Of a stretch of DNA of 64,000 nt, positions 7,301 to 15,750 are shown piece by piece. The stretch is from Prevotella sp. P5-92 (lineage in GTDB: Bacteria > Bacteroidota > Bacteroidia > Bacteroidales > Bacteroidaceae). A model generated the notes under the pieces. The model ran no database searches and was not told where the DNA came from. It saw only the letters and a program-made list of their open reading frames with translations. Location of the stretch: assembly GCF_002251245.1 (NCBI RefSeq), contig NZ_NPJG01000125.1, positions 147,916 to 211,915 on the forward strand, in the 5' to 3' direction. The position numbers and the translations under genes were made by a program. Positions within the stretch are counted from its first letter, which is position 1; the number at the start of each line of letters is the position of its first letter.

Positions 7301-10074
7301 CGCGTCCGCTGCCCGACAAAGAGCTCAAGATAAAATGGACCACATTCCGCGACAGACTGCTGCCAGGACAACAAGAGACATGGACACTCAACGTGACAAG
7401 GCCCGACGGCAAGCCAGCTGACGCACGCCTTATGGCCACACTTTACGACAAGTCTCTCGACCAACTGATGCCACACCAGTGGATAATAGATGCCGCCCCA
7501 TGGGTTCCCCTCTTTGGCACGTCTTGGTCAACAATGAACAACTTCACTAACTACATGCCCCACACGCAGAGTTTCACGCGTTACGCCACACGAGCATTTG
7601 AATTCAGCCACTTTGACAATACGATTTTCGGCATTCACTATTCTAATAAGATGATAAGGGGTTACGGAAAAACAATGAGAAGTGCGTCAGCGCCAATGGT
7701 GAAGGCCGACAGCGAGATGTGGTTCGACAGCGTTGAGAGTGTATCGACGGTGAAGGCAAAAGAAACGGTCAATTTATCTGTAAAAGAAGAAGACGACACC
7801 CAGAGTTCAGAACAAGACAACACCATACGTGAAAATTTTGACGAGACAGCCTTCTTCTATCCAATGCTCAACAGCGACAAAGACGGCAACGTAACGATGA
7901 AATTCACCCTGCCCGAGACGCTCACCACATGGAACTTCATGGGTGTGGCAAACACACGCGACATGATGTACGGAAGTATCGAGGCAGAGACCGTGGCACA
8001 AAAGGAAATCATGGTACAGCCAAACATGCCTCGTTTCCTCCGCTCAGGCGACGAGGCACGCATAACGACGAAAATCTTCAACACTGGCAACTATAATGTT
8101 GACGGCAACATAAGAATGGAAATCGTCGATCCAGAGACCGGACAGACGATAATGACCAAGTCACAACCCTTTGCCGTGGAAGTGGCAAAGACCACCGACG
8201 CCACATTCACCTTGCGTGCCGACGAAAGCTGTCTGCTACTCGTTATACGCATCATCGCCTCAGGAAAAAACTTCAGCGACGGAGAACAGCATTATGTAGC
8301 CGTGATGCCAGCCAAGGAACGCGTCACCCAGACACACACCTTCAGCCAAGACAATCCAGGCACAACCACCATCGACCTGCGTAAGATGTTTGCCGTGACA
8401 GACAAGACAAGCCGTCTCACGGTGGAATATACCAACAATCCTGCCTGGCTTATGGTACAAGCACTGCCACTACTCGCTCAGCCACACGACGCCAACGCCA
8501 TATCACTGGCAGCATCGCTCTATTCCAACACGTTGGCAAGGCATCTGGCAAACGCCGAACCTGCCATAGCCAACACTTGTCAACTATGGAAAGAAGAGAA
8601 AGACGACGGGACATCACTCGTCAGCAGTCTTGAAAAAAATACGGAGCTAAAAGACATGATTCTCGACGAGACGCCGTGGCTGACAGAAGCAAAGACCGAG
8701 ACAGAACAGAAGCGTATGCTCGCTGCCCTCTTCGACGCGAACACCATCAACGCACGAACACAAACCGCCCTGGCAAAGTTACAGAAGCTACAGAATGCCG
8801 ACGGATCGTGGAGCTGGTGGCAAGGCATGAGCGGAAGCACGTTTATCACCCAGGCCATAGCAACCATCATGGCGAGGATGAAGACCTTCACCGGCAATGA
8901 CATCGCCGACAACATGCTGAACAAAGCCATGAAGTATCTCGATGTCGAGATGACAAAAACCGTCAGCGAGATGAAGGCCGAAGAGAAGAAAGGTCACACA
9001 CAGACTTTCCCAAGCGCTACGGCACTCGAATACCTCTACACCAACGCCTTGCTCTCGCGCACACCATCAGGCAATCGAGCGAAGGCGACCGACTATCTCG
9101 TGTCGTTGCTTAAGAAAGAACAGAAGACCATGTCGATGTTTGCAAAGGCCATGGCAGCAATAGTGTTGGACAGCCATGGAGACAGCCGCAAGGCAAAGAC
9201 CTACCTCAAGAGCATCGTGGAACACACCGTATGCACAGAGGCGGCAGGAAGGTATTTCGACTCCTTCCGTGCCGTATCTACGTGGCGCGACTATAAGATA
9301 CCTACGCAGACCATGGCTATCGAGGCTCTCTGTAAGGTGGGTGACGATAACGGGAAATACGCCACGACGATTGCCGAGATGCAACGCTGGCTACTTCAAG
9401 AGAAACGCACCCAAACATGGGATACGCCCATTAGCAGCATCGATGCCATCAACGCCTTCCTAACGCCGATAAAGGGACGTCAGTCGCCACTCGCCGCCAA
9501 CAGCACGGCGGCCCTCTTCACCATCGACGGCACACAACTCGACATGCCGAAAGCCACGGCTGGAATGGGTTATCAGAAGACAACAATGACGTACGAGAAC
9601 CAGCGCAAACTCACCGCCACAAAGACCTCACAAGGTTCATCGTGGGCATCAGTCTATGCACAATATATGCAGACCGTTACAGACATTGCCGACAGCGGCG
9701 AGGGCATCACCATCAAGAGAGAAATAATCATTCCAGAAGGCGGACTGAAGGTAGGTTCAAGAGTGAAGACGAGAATCACCATCGACGCTCTCCGCGACCT
9801 CGACTTTGTGGAGATAGCCGACCGTCGCGCCGCTTGCATGGAGCCCATACAACAGCTCAGCGGCTACCACAACGGCGCATACGTAGCTCCAAAAGACAAT
9901 GCCACATACTACTATTTCGACCGCATGAAAAAAGGACGCCACGTGATAGAGACCGAATACTTCATCGACCGCGAAGGCAAATACCACAGCGGAACCTGCA
10001 CAGCACAATGTGCTTATGCTCCGGAATTCAGGGCCACAGCAGGAGGAATCAGCGTGGAGGTGGGAAACAAATAA
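4378..10074 (+). CDS. Alpha-2-macroglobulin family protein, very large, exported
   Basis: A 1898-residue protein beginning with a signal peptide (MKKMILSIIACLLVNIIPSMAQ). Bacterial alpha-2-macroglobulins are envelope proteins thought to trap proteases. The MG2-type strand IYRPGQTVHVSAICYRN lies near residue 584; the A2M domain signature (FTLPETLTTWNFMGVANT, then EIMVQPNMPRFLRSGDEARI) near residues 1175-1230; and the helical TED-like region (LQKLQNADGSWSWWQGMSG) near residue 1470. I see no CxEQ thioester motif, so covalent trapping is unlikely, as in many Bacteroidetes members. Two in-frame tandem repeats (4702-4845 and 5155-5232) sit in the N-terminal third. A DUF1573 gene follows after 94 bases and may share its transcript. 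The start could instead be the second Met codon (4384). Confidence 0.9.
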   Translation: MPMKKMILSIIACLLVNIIPSMAQKTYSTLWKQVNEVQQNDLPQTAIAVLNDISRQAQQEKAWGHMLKAEAQKMQFQIQISPDSLKAEVERLKRCIDNRKSYNSFYGNNIGSDVTEGNKSNIGSDVSEGNKSNIGSDVSEENKSNIGSDVFDGNNDDYVCLAVKAAVLSRTFLTYRKLIADDWNVQAARYAMLAMQRPELLADTKANNYFPLVVEGYNSNIFGDDLLSVIAYETKQYSSPSRYYSSVGNRRAACITALQDLKTSYYENAGKGDLKTSYYENVGKGRRTTISKSPYIYSLDSLIAIYKDLDVAAEVAIERYYAMKNCSDNKAEKLITYIHYIIDNWPSWQRTGEMRNEERTLTYPQLQCVINNRIVMPGKEPKLILRNIRNMKQLTVNIYPTTLDGNSDIRISNEASFKKNKKYLRNPQQPLSTTFTLPYHPNYELFDDTITINPLPTGIYVVETTTQPATYANYSMLYVTDVTMMKQVLPGKQVRYAVVSRLTGKPLNGATIEITESNKHVKTIITDKYGEAIYKYENHLPRNEYSFTADDKATPRQNIFADNHFEKGDGKRKNTLICTDRSIYRPGQTVHVSAICYRNENWITAVADEGRNVKATLYDNDNNIVTERTLKADDYGTVATDFLLPEKCLTGSYRISVDDEWVRIKVEEYKRPTFMVEIPKVNSPYSPGDTLQMQGKAMTYAGVPVQGAKVKYTVKRKVAHWWWRWNNDENTWAETVASEETTTDADGRFDIEMPLTLAGDSKTTRRFYDFTVSADVTDISGETRTGTMTLPLGSRATAISCNIGEKVLADSLKGIVVYLKNAAGLDVSTEARMNIDGGEWLHGRTMQPIALAKPLATGTHTLTAICDHDTLVHRFITFNLDDKVPCSKTDDWFFCSADKFKDNGDITIQVGSSDSIHVVYTIVADNKVIESGRTELNNELINRRLSYRKEYGDGITMAFAWIRDGKFYSHTQTISRPLPDKELKIKWTTFRDRLLPGQQETWTLNVTRPDGKPADARLMATLYDKSLDQLMPHQWIIDAAPWVPLFGTSWSTMNNFTNYMPHTQSFTRYATRAFEFSHFDNTIFGIHYSNKMIRGYGKTMRSASAPMVKADSEMWFDSVESVSTVKAKETVNLSVKEEDDTQSSEQDNTIRENFDETAFFYPMLNSDKDGNVTMKFTLPETLTTWNFMGVANTRDMMYGSIEAETVAQKEIMVQPNMPRFLRSGDEARITTKIFNTGNYNVDGNIRMEIVDPETGQTIMTKSQPFAVEVAKTTDATFTLRADESCLLLVIRIIASGKNFSDGEQHYVAVMPAKERVTQTHTFSQDNPGTTTIDLRKMFAVTDKTSRLTVEYTNNPAWLMVQALPLLAQPHDANAISLAASLYSNTLARHLANAEPAIANTCQLWKEEKDDGTSLVSSLEKNTELKDMILDETPWLTEAKTETEQKRMLAALFDANTINARTQTALAKLQKLQNADGSWSWWQGMSGSTFITQAIATIMARMKTFTGNDIADNMLNKAMKYLDVEMTKTVSEMKAEEKKGHTQTFPSATALEYLYTNALLSRTPSGNRAKATDYLVSLLKKEQKTMSMFAKAMAAIVLDSHGDSRKAKTYLKSIVEHTVCTEAAGRYFDSFRAVSTWRDYKIPTQTMAIEALCKVGDDNGKYATTIAEMQRWLLQEKRTQTWDTPISSIDAINAFLTPIKGRQSPLAANSTAALFTIDGTQLDMPKATAGMGYQKTTMTYENQRKLTATKTSQGSSWASVYAQYMQTVTDIADSGEGITIKREIIIPEGGLKVGSRVKTRITIDALRDLDFVEIADRRAACMEPIQQLSGYHNGAYVAPKDNATYYYFDRMKKGRHVIETEYFIDREGKYHSGTCTAQCAYAPEFRATAGGISVEVGNK
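4702..4845 (+). repeat. In-frame 36-bp tandem repeat, four copies (12-residue NIGSDV units)
   Basis: Four consecutive 36-base units encode NIGSDVTEGNKS, NIGSDVSEGNKS, NIGSDVSEENKS and NIGSDVFDGNND. Units one to three differ by only a few bases, which suggests recent slippage or unequal exchange. The multiple-of-three length keeps the reading frame. Confidence 0.9.
5155..5232 (+). repeat. In-frame 39-bp tandem duplication (13-residue DLKTSYYEN units)
   Basis: Two adjacent 39-base units encode DLKTSYYENAGKG and DLKTSYYENVGKG, nearly identical at the DNA level. This is a second, unrelated in-frame repeat in the same gene. Confidence 0.88.
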
Positions 10075-10116
10075 GCGTAATCGGCAACGGATAAGCGTAA
10101 TCGGCAACGAATAAGA
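10071..10116 (+). repeat. 20-bp tandem repeat at the end of the alpha-2-macroglobulin gene
   Basis: Two full copies of ATAAGCGTAATCGGCAACG plus one base and a partial third. The stop codon of the upstream gene (10072-10074) lies inside the first copy, so the array probably arose just after the gene end. Confidence 0.75.
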
Positions 10117-10168
10117 GTGGATATGACGCATAATCCACAATTTTTTAAAAAAATACTAATATAAGAAT

Positions 10169-11230
10169 ATGAACAAAAAGACAATATTGACATTCATGAT
10201 GATTGCTGCCACAACAGCCGCGTCAGCACAGAAAATCACAGTTAAAGAGGCAGAGATAGACTGCCGAAAAGTGCAATATTTCAAACCCGTCACGGCAACG
10301 TTCAACCTCAAGAACAAAGGCTCGCGACGACTGAAGATAAACGACGTGAGGGTGAGTTGCGGATGTATAAAAGCCGACTATCCGAAAGAAGAGATAGCCT
10401 CGGGCGATGAGTTCACCATATCGCTCACCTACGATGCAAGGCAGATGGGCCACTTCTTCAAAGAGGCAGCCATATATAGCAACGGCTCAAAAGAACCGCT
10501 ATACCTCTCGATGAAAGGCATCGTAATGGAAGATGTGCCAGACTATACCGGCGACTTCCCATTCGTCATCGGCAACCTGCGTCTCGACAAGCGAGACCTC
10601 GAATTCGACGACGTAAACAAAGGCGACCAACCCGTCATCGACATCCACATCATCAACGACGGCACCACGGTGCTTGAACCCAACCTCATGCACCTTCCTC
10701 CATATCTCACCACCACCTCGTCGAAACAATATCTGCGTCCCGGCAACCAAGGCAAGATAAGCGTTACCCTACACACCGAGAAACTGCGTGACTATGGTGT
10801 GACCGAGACCTCAGTCTATCTCGCCAACAAGCCAGGCGACAAGGTGAGCATCGACAACGAGATCACAGCCTCGGCCGTGTTGCTGCCTCAGTTTGCACAG
10901 ATGACAGAGACACAACGTCTCAACGCGCCGCAACTCACTCTGTCGGCTAACGAGATAAAGGTTGACCTCGCCGACAAAGACAAGGCCACAGAGCGCATCG
11001 AGCTCACCAACAGCGGCAAGAGCCCACTGCAGATATCCTCGCTCCACATGTATTCCAAGGCGCTGAAACTCACCCTTGGCAAACGCACGCTGAAACCAGG
11101 CGAGAAGACCACGATGAAGGTCACCGTGGAACGTGAAGCATATAAGAATGCCCGCACTCGTCCACGCATCTTGATGATTACCAACGACCCAAAGAACCCC
11201 AAAATAGAAATAAACATAACTACACTCTGA
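10169..11230 (+). CDS. DUF1573 domain protein, exported
   Basis: A 353-residue protein with a signal peptide (MNKKTILTFMMIAATTAASAQ). It has two to three Ig-like DUF1573/HYDIN-type modules: FNLKNKGSRRLKINDVRVSCGCIKADYPKEEI is the classic DUF1573 pattern with the SCGC motif, and similar strands recur around residues 125-160 (DIHIINDGTTVLEPNL) and 265-300 (IELTNSGKSPLQISS). Its role is not established; DUF1573 proteins of Bacteroidetes are periplasmic or surface. It follows the alpha-2-macroglobulin gene by 94 bases and precedes meaB by only 2 bases, so transcription with both is likely. Confidence 0.88.
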   Translation: MNKKTILTFMMIAATTAASAQKITVKEAEIDCRKVQYFKPVTATFNLKNKGSRRLKINDVRVSCGCIKADYPKEEIASGDEFTISLTYDARQMGHFFKEAAIYSNGSKEPLYLSMKGIVMEDVPDYTGDFPFVIGNLRLDKRDLEFDDVNKGDQPVIDIHIINDGTTVLEPNLMHLPPYLTTTSSKQYLRPGNQGKISVTLHTEKLRDYGVTETSVYLANKPGDKVSIDNEITASAVLLPQFAQMTETQRLNAPQLTLSANEIKVDLADKDKATERIELTNSGKSPLQISSLHMYSKALKLTLGKRTLKPGEKTTMKVTVEREAYKNARTRPRILMITNDPKNPKIEINITTL

Positions 11231-11232
11231 TT

Positions 11233-12324
11233 ATGATACACCCAGAAAACAACGAAGAATATAAGGGACTCACCGTCAACAGCGGTGTAGAGCAGCCAGC
11301 GCGCGTAAACCCATATCTCAACCGCGACCGCTTCCGCCGTCGCCAACTGTCGGTGGCCGAGATGGTTGAAGGCATCGTCAAAGGCGACATAACCATACTC
11401 AGCCAGGCAGTGACCCTCGTCGAGAGCATCAATCCCGACCATCAGGCCAAGGCTCAGGAAGTGATAGAGAAATGCCTACCCTATAGCGGCAGCTCTATCC
11501 GCATCGGCATCAGTGGAGTGCCAGGAGCAGGAAAATCGACGTCGATAGACGTCTTCGGCACTCATGTGCTGGAACGCACTGGAGGCAAACTCGCCGTGCT
11601 CGCCATCGACCCGAGTTCTGAGCGCACGAAAGGCTCAATACTCGGCGACAAGACACGCATGGAGAAACTCTCGGTGCACCCGAAGTCGTTCATCCGTCCC
11701 AGCCCTTCGGCCGGATCGCTCGGCGGCGTGGCACGCAAGACTCGCGAGACCATCATCTTGTGCGAGGCGGCAGGCTTCGACAAGATCTTCGTCGAGACGG
11801 TGGGTGTGGGACAGAGCGAGACGGCCTGTCACTCGATGGTCGATTTCTTCCTCTTGCTTCAGGTGGCTGGCACCGGCGACGAGCTCCAGGGCATCAAGCG
11901 TGGCATCATGGAGATCAGCGACGGCATCGTCATCAACAAGTGCGACGGCGAGAATGTTGACCGCTGCCACATGGCAGCCACCAACTTCCGCAACGCCCTC
12001 CATTTCTTCCCGAAGCCCGACAGCGGATGGTTGCCCAAGGTGTTGTGCTACAGTGGATTCTACGGCACCGGTGTGAAAGAAGTGTGGGATATGATATATG
12101 AATATATCGACTTCGTAAAGCAAAACGGCTACTTCCAGTATCGACGTAACGAACAGAGCAAATACTGGATGTATGAGACCATCAACGAGCAGTTGCGCAA
12201 CAACTTCTACAACAATGCCGATATCAAGGCTATGCTCAGCAATGCCGAAAAGTCTGTCCTCAACGGCGAGAAGACGAGTTTTGCGGCTGCAGGAGACCTC
12301 TTGGACTTTTACTTTAAAAAATGA
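11233..12324 (+). CDS. meaB: Methylmalonyl-CoA mutase-associated GTPase
   Basis: A 363-residue G3E-family P-loop GTPase of the MeaB/ArgK type, a chaperone that gates cobalamin loading and protects methylmalonyl-CoA mutase. The Walker A loop GVPGAGKSTSID is near residue 95. Further conserved segments are LAVLAIDPSSERTKGSILGDKTRM, IRPSPSAGSLGGVARKTRE, and IFVETVGVGQSE (Walker B region). The NKCD guanine-specificity motif is near residue 235. The mutase genes are not in this window. It starts two bases after the DUF1573 stop and ispH follows by six bases. Confidence 0.95.
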   Translation: MIHPENNEEYKGLTVNSGVEQPARVNPYLNRDRFRRRQLSVAEMVEGIVKGDITILSQAVTLVESINPDHQAKAQEVIEKCLPYSGSSIRIGISGVPGAGKSTSIDVFGTHVLERTGGKLAVLAIDPSSERTKGSILGDKTRMEKLSVHPKSFIRPSPSAGSLGGVARKTRETIILCEAAGFDKIFVETVGVGQSETACHSMVDFFLLLQVAGTGDELQGIKRGIMEISDGIVINKCDGENVDRCHMAATNFRNALHFFPKPDSGWLPKVLCYSGFYGTGVKEVWDMIYEYIDFVKQNGYFQYRRNEQSKYWMYETINEQLRNNFYNNADIKAMLSNAEKSVLNGEKTSFAAAGDLLDFYFKK

Positions 12325-12330
12325 AATAGT

Positions 12331-13206
12331 ATGCTGAAAATAGAAATTGACGAAGGAAGCGGATTTTGTTTTGGTGTCACCACTGCCATAAAAAAGGCGG
12401 AGGAAGAACTCGCCAACGGCTCAAACCTATACTGTCTCGGAGATATTGTGCACAACGGCATGGAATGTGAACGGCTGAAACGCATGGGACTCACCACCAT
12501 CAACCACGACGAGATGAAACAGCTCCACAACGCAAAGGTGCTGTTGAGGGCTCACGGCGAGCCGCCAACAACCTACGCCCTTGCCATTCGGAACGAGATA
12601 GAGATAATCGACGCCACCTGTCCGGTAGTGTTACAGCTGCAACGCCGCATATGCCGCCAATATGAGTGCTGCCCCGACGCACAGATAGTCATCTTCGGCA
12701 AACCGGGACACGCCGAGGTGTTGGGACTCGTCGGACAGACACAGAACCATGCCATCGTGATAGCGCATTTTGAAGATGTGAAAAAACTTGACTTCACACG
12801 CGACATCTACCTCTACTCGCAGACCACCAAGTCGCTCGACGAGTTTCATCGCATCATCGACTACATACAGACCCACATCTCTCCCACTGCCACATTCCGC
12901 AGCTTCGACACCATTTGTAGGCAAGTGGCTAACCGCATGCCCAACGTGAGCAACTTCGCACGCCGACACGACCTCGTGCTCTTTGTATGCGGACGCAAGA
13001 GCAGCAACGGCCGAGTGCTTTTCGACGAATGTCGGCGCGTCAACCCCAACAGCCAGCTCATAGAAGGTCCTGAGGAGATAAAGAAAGAATGGCTAAAGGA
13101 CGTGACCACCATTGGTATCTGCGGTGCCACCAGCACTCCGAAATGGCTTATGCAACAGTGTCGCGAAGCCATCATCAACGGTATTAATACAGATCCTGAC
13201 AGATAA
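12331..13206 (+). CDS. ispH: 4-hydroxy-3-methylbut-2-enyl diphosphate reductase
   Basis: A 291-residue [4Fe-4S] enzyme producing IPP and DMAPP at the end of the MEP isoprenoid pathway. Cluster cysteines are visible in GSGFCFGV (near residue 12), DATCPVV (near residue 95) and GICGATSTP (near residue 270). LGDIVHNGMECERL and LLRAHGEPP also match the family. Length is normal. Six bases separate it from meaB, so it closes the rightward operon starting at 4378 or 10169. Confidence 0.96.
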   Translation: MLKIEIDEGSGFCFGVTTAIKKAEEELANGSNLYCLGDIVHNGMECERLKRMGLTTINHDEMKQLHNAKVLLRAHGEPPTTYALAIRNEIEIIDATCPVVLQLQRRICRQYECCPDAQIVIFGKPGHAEVLGLVGQTQNHAIVIAHFEDVKKLDFTRDIYLYSQTTKSLDEFHRIIDYIQTHISPTATFRSFDTICRQVANRMPNVSNFARRHDLVLFVCGRKSSNGRVLFDECRRVNPNSQLIEGPEEIKKEWLKDVTTIGICGATSTPKWLMQQCREAIINGINTDPDR

Positions 13207-13302
13207 GAAACGGCATTAAAGCAGATTCTAACACATAAAGAACGTAGTTAGAGCGGTTTCACAGTCAGAAGCACTACCCGATAGCTGACGTCCGGGAGCA
13301 TC

Positions 13303-13881
13303 TTAAGAGAGCAATCGTCTCGCTGCCTTGCGGCATCTCTTTTCTTCCTTCTCCGAGAGGAGGGTGTTGCGTTTTGTGCCGCCCTTCTCCACCGTTGCCA
13401 CGATCTTGAATCCGCTATATCGGCATATCTCCTTCATCGCCCTTATGGCTCCATGACTCTGATGCATCAAGATGTTAAACGGCCATGGTGTCGTCGAGGT
13501 GCTCACAAGCACACAGCGTTTGCCCTTCAGCAGCGGCTTGGGAAATCCTACTGAGCTCTCGTCCATCAGTCCATAGACAATCCTGTCGAACAGCAGTTTC
13601 AGTGTGCCTGGCATATTGCCCCAGTAGCATGGAGCTGCCACGACAACAGCATCGGCTTCCTGTATCTTCGCCAACACGCGCTGGGAGTCGTCTTCAGGCA
13701 TCACACAAAAGCCCGTGGAACGGCATTTCATACAAGCCACACATGGACGGATGTCGAGATGCTGCACATCCACCACCTCCACCTCGGCTCCATTGCTCTC
13801 AGCCTCATCTTTCATCACGCCTACCATTTGCGATATGTTACCCTTTCTCCGTGGACTCGCGTTTAAAATAAGCACTTTCAT
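13303..13881 (-). CDS. Flavodoxin family / NADPH-dependent FMN reductase-like protein
   Basis: A 192-residue flavodoxin-fold protein. The N-terminus MKVLILNASPRRKGNISQMV is the typical phosphate-binding loop of this family, followed by CVACMKCRSTGFCVMPED, a small cysteine cluster seen in iron-sulfur flavoproteins and related reductases, and VVVAAPCYWGNMPGTLKLLFDR. It probably binds FMN and reduces quinones or other small electron acceptors; the substrate is unknown. It is first in sequence of a leftward set, with DUF3237 and DinB-like genes upstream. Confidence 0.85.
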   Translation of the reverse strand: MKVLILNASPRRKGNISQMVGVMKDEAESNGAEVEVVDVQHLDIRPCVACMKCRSTGFCVMPEDDSQRVLAKIQEADAVVVAAPCYWGNMPGTLKLLFDRIVYGLMDESSVGFPKPLLKGKRCVLVSTSTTPWPFNILMHQSHGAIRAMKEICRYSGFKIVATVEKGGTKRNTLLSEKEEKRCRKAARRLLS

Positions 13882-13912
13882 CGTTTCAAATCGGTAATTA
13901 TACTATCGTCAA

Positions 13913-14431
13913 CTATTTCACCTTCCAAACGTCGAGCAATATTGTGCCTGGAGCGCCAAACGACGGAGCACAGACGTATATGGCATTATTGAGCCACGCA
14001 TACTTACTGTCCATGGGAGCCTCAAACTTCGGCGCAGCCTTGAAGTAGAACGTATCGTTGCCCGAGGCATCCTTCCCTGTATATACTATGCCTTGATTCC
14101 TTACGTGGATATACACGCCGTCGTCGGTCTTTATGGAGTATATGGCTTCGAGCGTTGTCCGCTTACCGTCAGCACTGATAAGCTGGTAGTCGGCACCACC
14201 CTTTTCTATTGTTCCACGCACGAGCGGACCTTCAAACGTACCGCCAGTGATGGGTATCACATGTCGTTTCCCGCTTTGTGTCTCCCCTACCGTATAGGCT
14301 TCGCCGAGGGTGACGTTGAGCTGCATAACAAACTCCATCTCGGGTGTGGCGGCCTTAGGCGTAACTGTCTGCGCCTGGCAAGCATGTGCGCAGAACACGA
14401 GCAATATAGATAATAAAAATGTCAATATCAT
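13913..14431 (-). CDS. DUF3237 domain protein, exported
   Basis: A 172-residue protein with a signal peptide (MILTFLLSILLVFCAHACQAQ) and a single DUF3237 domain: EFVMQLNVTLGEAYTVGETQSG, HVIPITGGTFEGPLVRGTI, GGADYQLISADG, TDDGVYIHVRNQGI and APMDSKYAWLNNAIYV are all characteristic. The family's activity is unknown. The start at 14431 is preferred over an upstream Met (14497) because it gives a clean signal peptide and is preceded by a strong GGAGG ribosome binding site, which is unusual for this phylum. It lies 13 bases after the DinB-like gene. Confidence 0.85.
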   Translation of the reverse strand: MILTFLLSILLVFCAHACQAQTVTPKAATPEMEFVMQLNVTLGEAYTVGETQSGKRHVIPITGGTFEGPLVRGTIEKGGADYQLISADGKRTTLEAIYSIKTDDGVYIHVRNQGIVYTGKDASGNDTFYFKAAPKFEAPMDSKYAWLNNAIYVCAPSFGAPGTILLDVWKVK

Positions 14432-14444
14432 GTCGTGGCCTCCT

Positions 14445-14942
14445 TTACTTAAGCAGATCGTTAATATGTCCGAAGTGCAGATTAAGATGATTGACATATC
14501 CGCGTATCATGGCATCGAGACTCACACGGCATCCCTCATAGTCTATCCAGTAGTTGTCGAGCTTTGTCTCGTCAACAGAGCGTATCACATGACAGATATG
14601 CTGGTTGTATAGTTTCAGCAGCATCACTATCTGTTGCCAGTCTTCATGCTGATAGTCCTGAAGGGCTATCCAGAGGTCGTTGTCCTGCGTATAGTCGGGG
14701 AAGACGAGCATGCCCATCTCTGTATTTGGCATCGAGTGTCCGCAACGAGGGGCATATTGCAGTCTCACCATCCGCTGATGATTGTTTGACGCCGAGTCGA
14801 TGAGATGTCCCACGAGCATCTTCACCGTGCGGTTCTGATGGTTTCTTTTCACGCTCACTTGCTCTTCTGTCAGCGAGAGTAGCATTGGTATCTCGCGGTC
14901 CATCACCTCGTTGATACCGTCAATCACTTCTTGATAGTTCAT
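14445..14942 (-). CDS. DinB-superfamily protein
   Basis: A 165-residue four-helix-bundle protein of the DinB/YfiT class. Histidines that would bind metal are in LVGHLIDSASNNHQRMV (near residues 46-56) and NHLNLHFGHINDLLK (near the C-terminus). Members include thiol-dependent transferases and damage-induced proteins of unknown function; nothing here points to a specific substrate. Its promoter box is at 14981-14988, and the DUF3237 gene follows by 13 bases, so the two form an operon. Confidence 0.8.
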   Translation of the reverse strand: MNYQEVIDGINEVMDREIPMLLSLTEEQVSVKRNHQNRTVKMLVGHLIDSASNNHQRMVRLQYAPRCGHSMPNTEMGMLVFPDYTQDNDLWIALQDYQHEDWQQIVMLLKLYNQHICHVIRSVDETKLDNYWIDYEGCRVSLDAMIRGYVNHLNLHFGHINDLLK

Positions 14943-14980
14943 ATTACTCTATGTTTTATTTATTGTTCAAAATTCCGCTG

Positions 14981-14988
14981 CAAAGTTA
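14981..14988 (-). promoter_or_regulatory. -7 promoter element (TAACTTTG) for the DinB-like operon
   Basis: Minus-strand TAACTTTG about 38 bases upstream of the 14942 start. Confidence 0.6.
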
Positions 14989-15069
14989 TGACGTTATTGC
15001 CAATAATCCAAGTAAATGGGACAGAATGACTTGAAATGTGACGAAAGGACGAGCATTTGAATAGTTTTC

Positions 15070-15158
15070 GAGCGTATTCAGTTGACGAGCGTATTCAGTT
15101 GACGAACGTATTCAGTTGACGAGCGTATTCAGTTGACGAGCGTATTCAGTTGACGAGA
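15070..15158. repeat. 17-bp minisatellite, five copies (GTATTCAGTTGACGAGC)
   Basis: Units begin at 15074, 15091, 15108, 15125 and 15142 with one or two base changes. No gene is read through it. The TTCAGTTGACGAG core reappears, inverted and diverged, at 27050-27219 and near 60490-60520. Confidence 0.9.
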
Positions 15159-15196
15159 TGATTGCACAGCTCCCGACGATGGCGATTGCGCCAATG

Positions 15197-15367
15197 CCGC
15201 TTTTCTTTTGCAAAGAAAATGCAAATCGAGAGCAGAACTTGCCAAGCTTGCTTGAGCAATTATGCCGAGATGCCGCTTATCTTCTGCAAAGAAAATGCAA
15301 ATCGAGAGCAGAACTTGCCAAGCTTGCTTGAGCAATTATGCCGAGATGCCGCTTATCTTCTGCAAAG
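15197..15367. repeat. 76-bp direct repeat, two full copies plus partial ends
   Basis: The segment from GCAAAGAAAATGCAAATCG through CCAAGCTTGCTTGAGC to GATGCCGC recurs with a 76-base period (anchors at 15211, 15287 and 15363). It contains the palindrome CAAGCTTG. Short open frames run through on both strands because the period is not a multiple of three but stops are rare; I see no sign that they are genes. Confidence 0.85.
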
Positions 15368-15750
15368 GTAGTAATTTTTTTCTAATTTGCAAGTCTTTAC
15401 TTAATTTTCTTCTTCTTCTTTAACATTCTTTTATAATATACTTTGTATATTATAATATCTCAGAATGTCCTAAGATATCTGTCTAACTACGTAAATATAT
15501 TTTCTTAGTTTGAGAATTTTTTTTTTCGTTTGGAGTCAGTTTCGAGGCTGCCACACTGCTTTTAAAGTGTTAATATAACTAAATATTGGCCTAAAGAGAG
15601 GTGTCTTTATTTTGAAGCAGCAATCAGACTCGAAACGACCACGATTAGACTCAAAACGACCACGAAAAACATCAATTTTTGCAGAAAAACTATGGTTTTT
15701 CACCTATTTTTAGCTTAAAACAGGTGGTTTTTAGCCCATTTTTTAGCTGA

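Noticed and set aside
9642..10094. Arg-rich 150-residue plus-strand frame
   Set aside because: Shifted frame inside the alpha-2-macroglobulin gene, with skewed composition typical of shadows.
15129..15371. Overlapping short frames on both strands in the 76-bp repeat
   Set aside because: Both are explained by a repeat lacking stop codons; no promoter or known domain.
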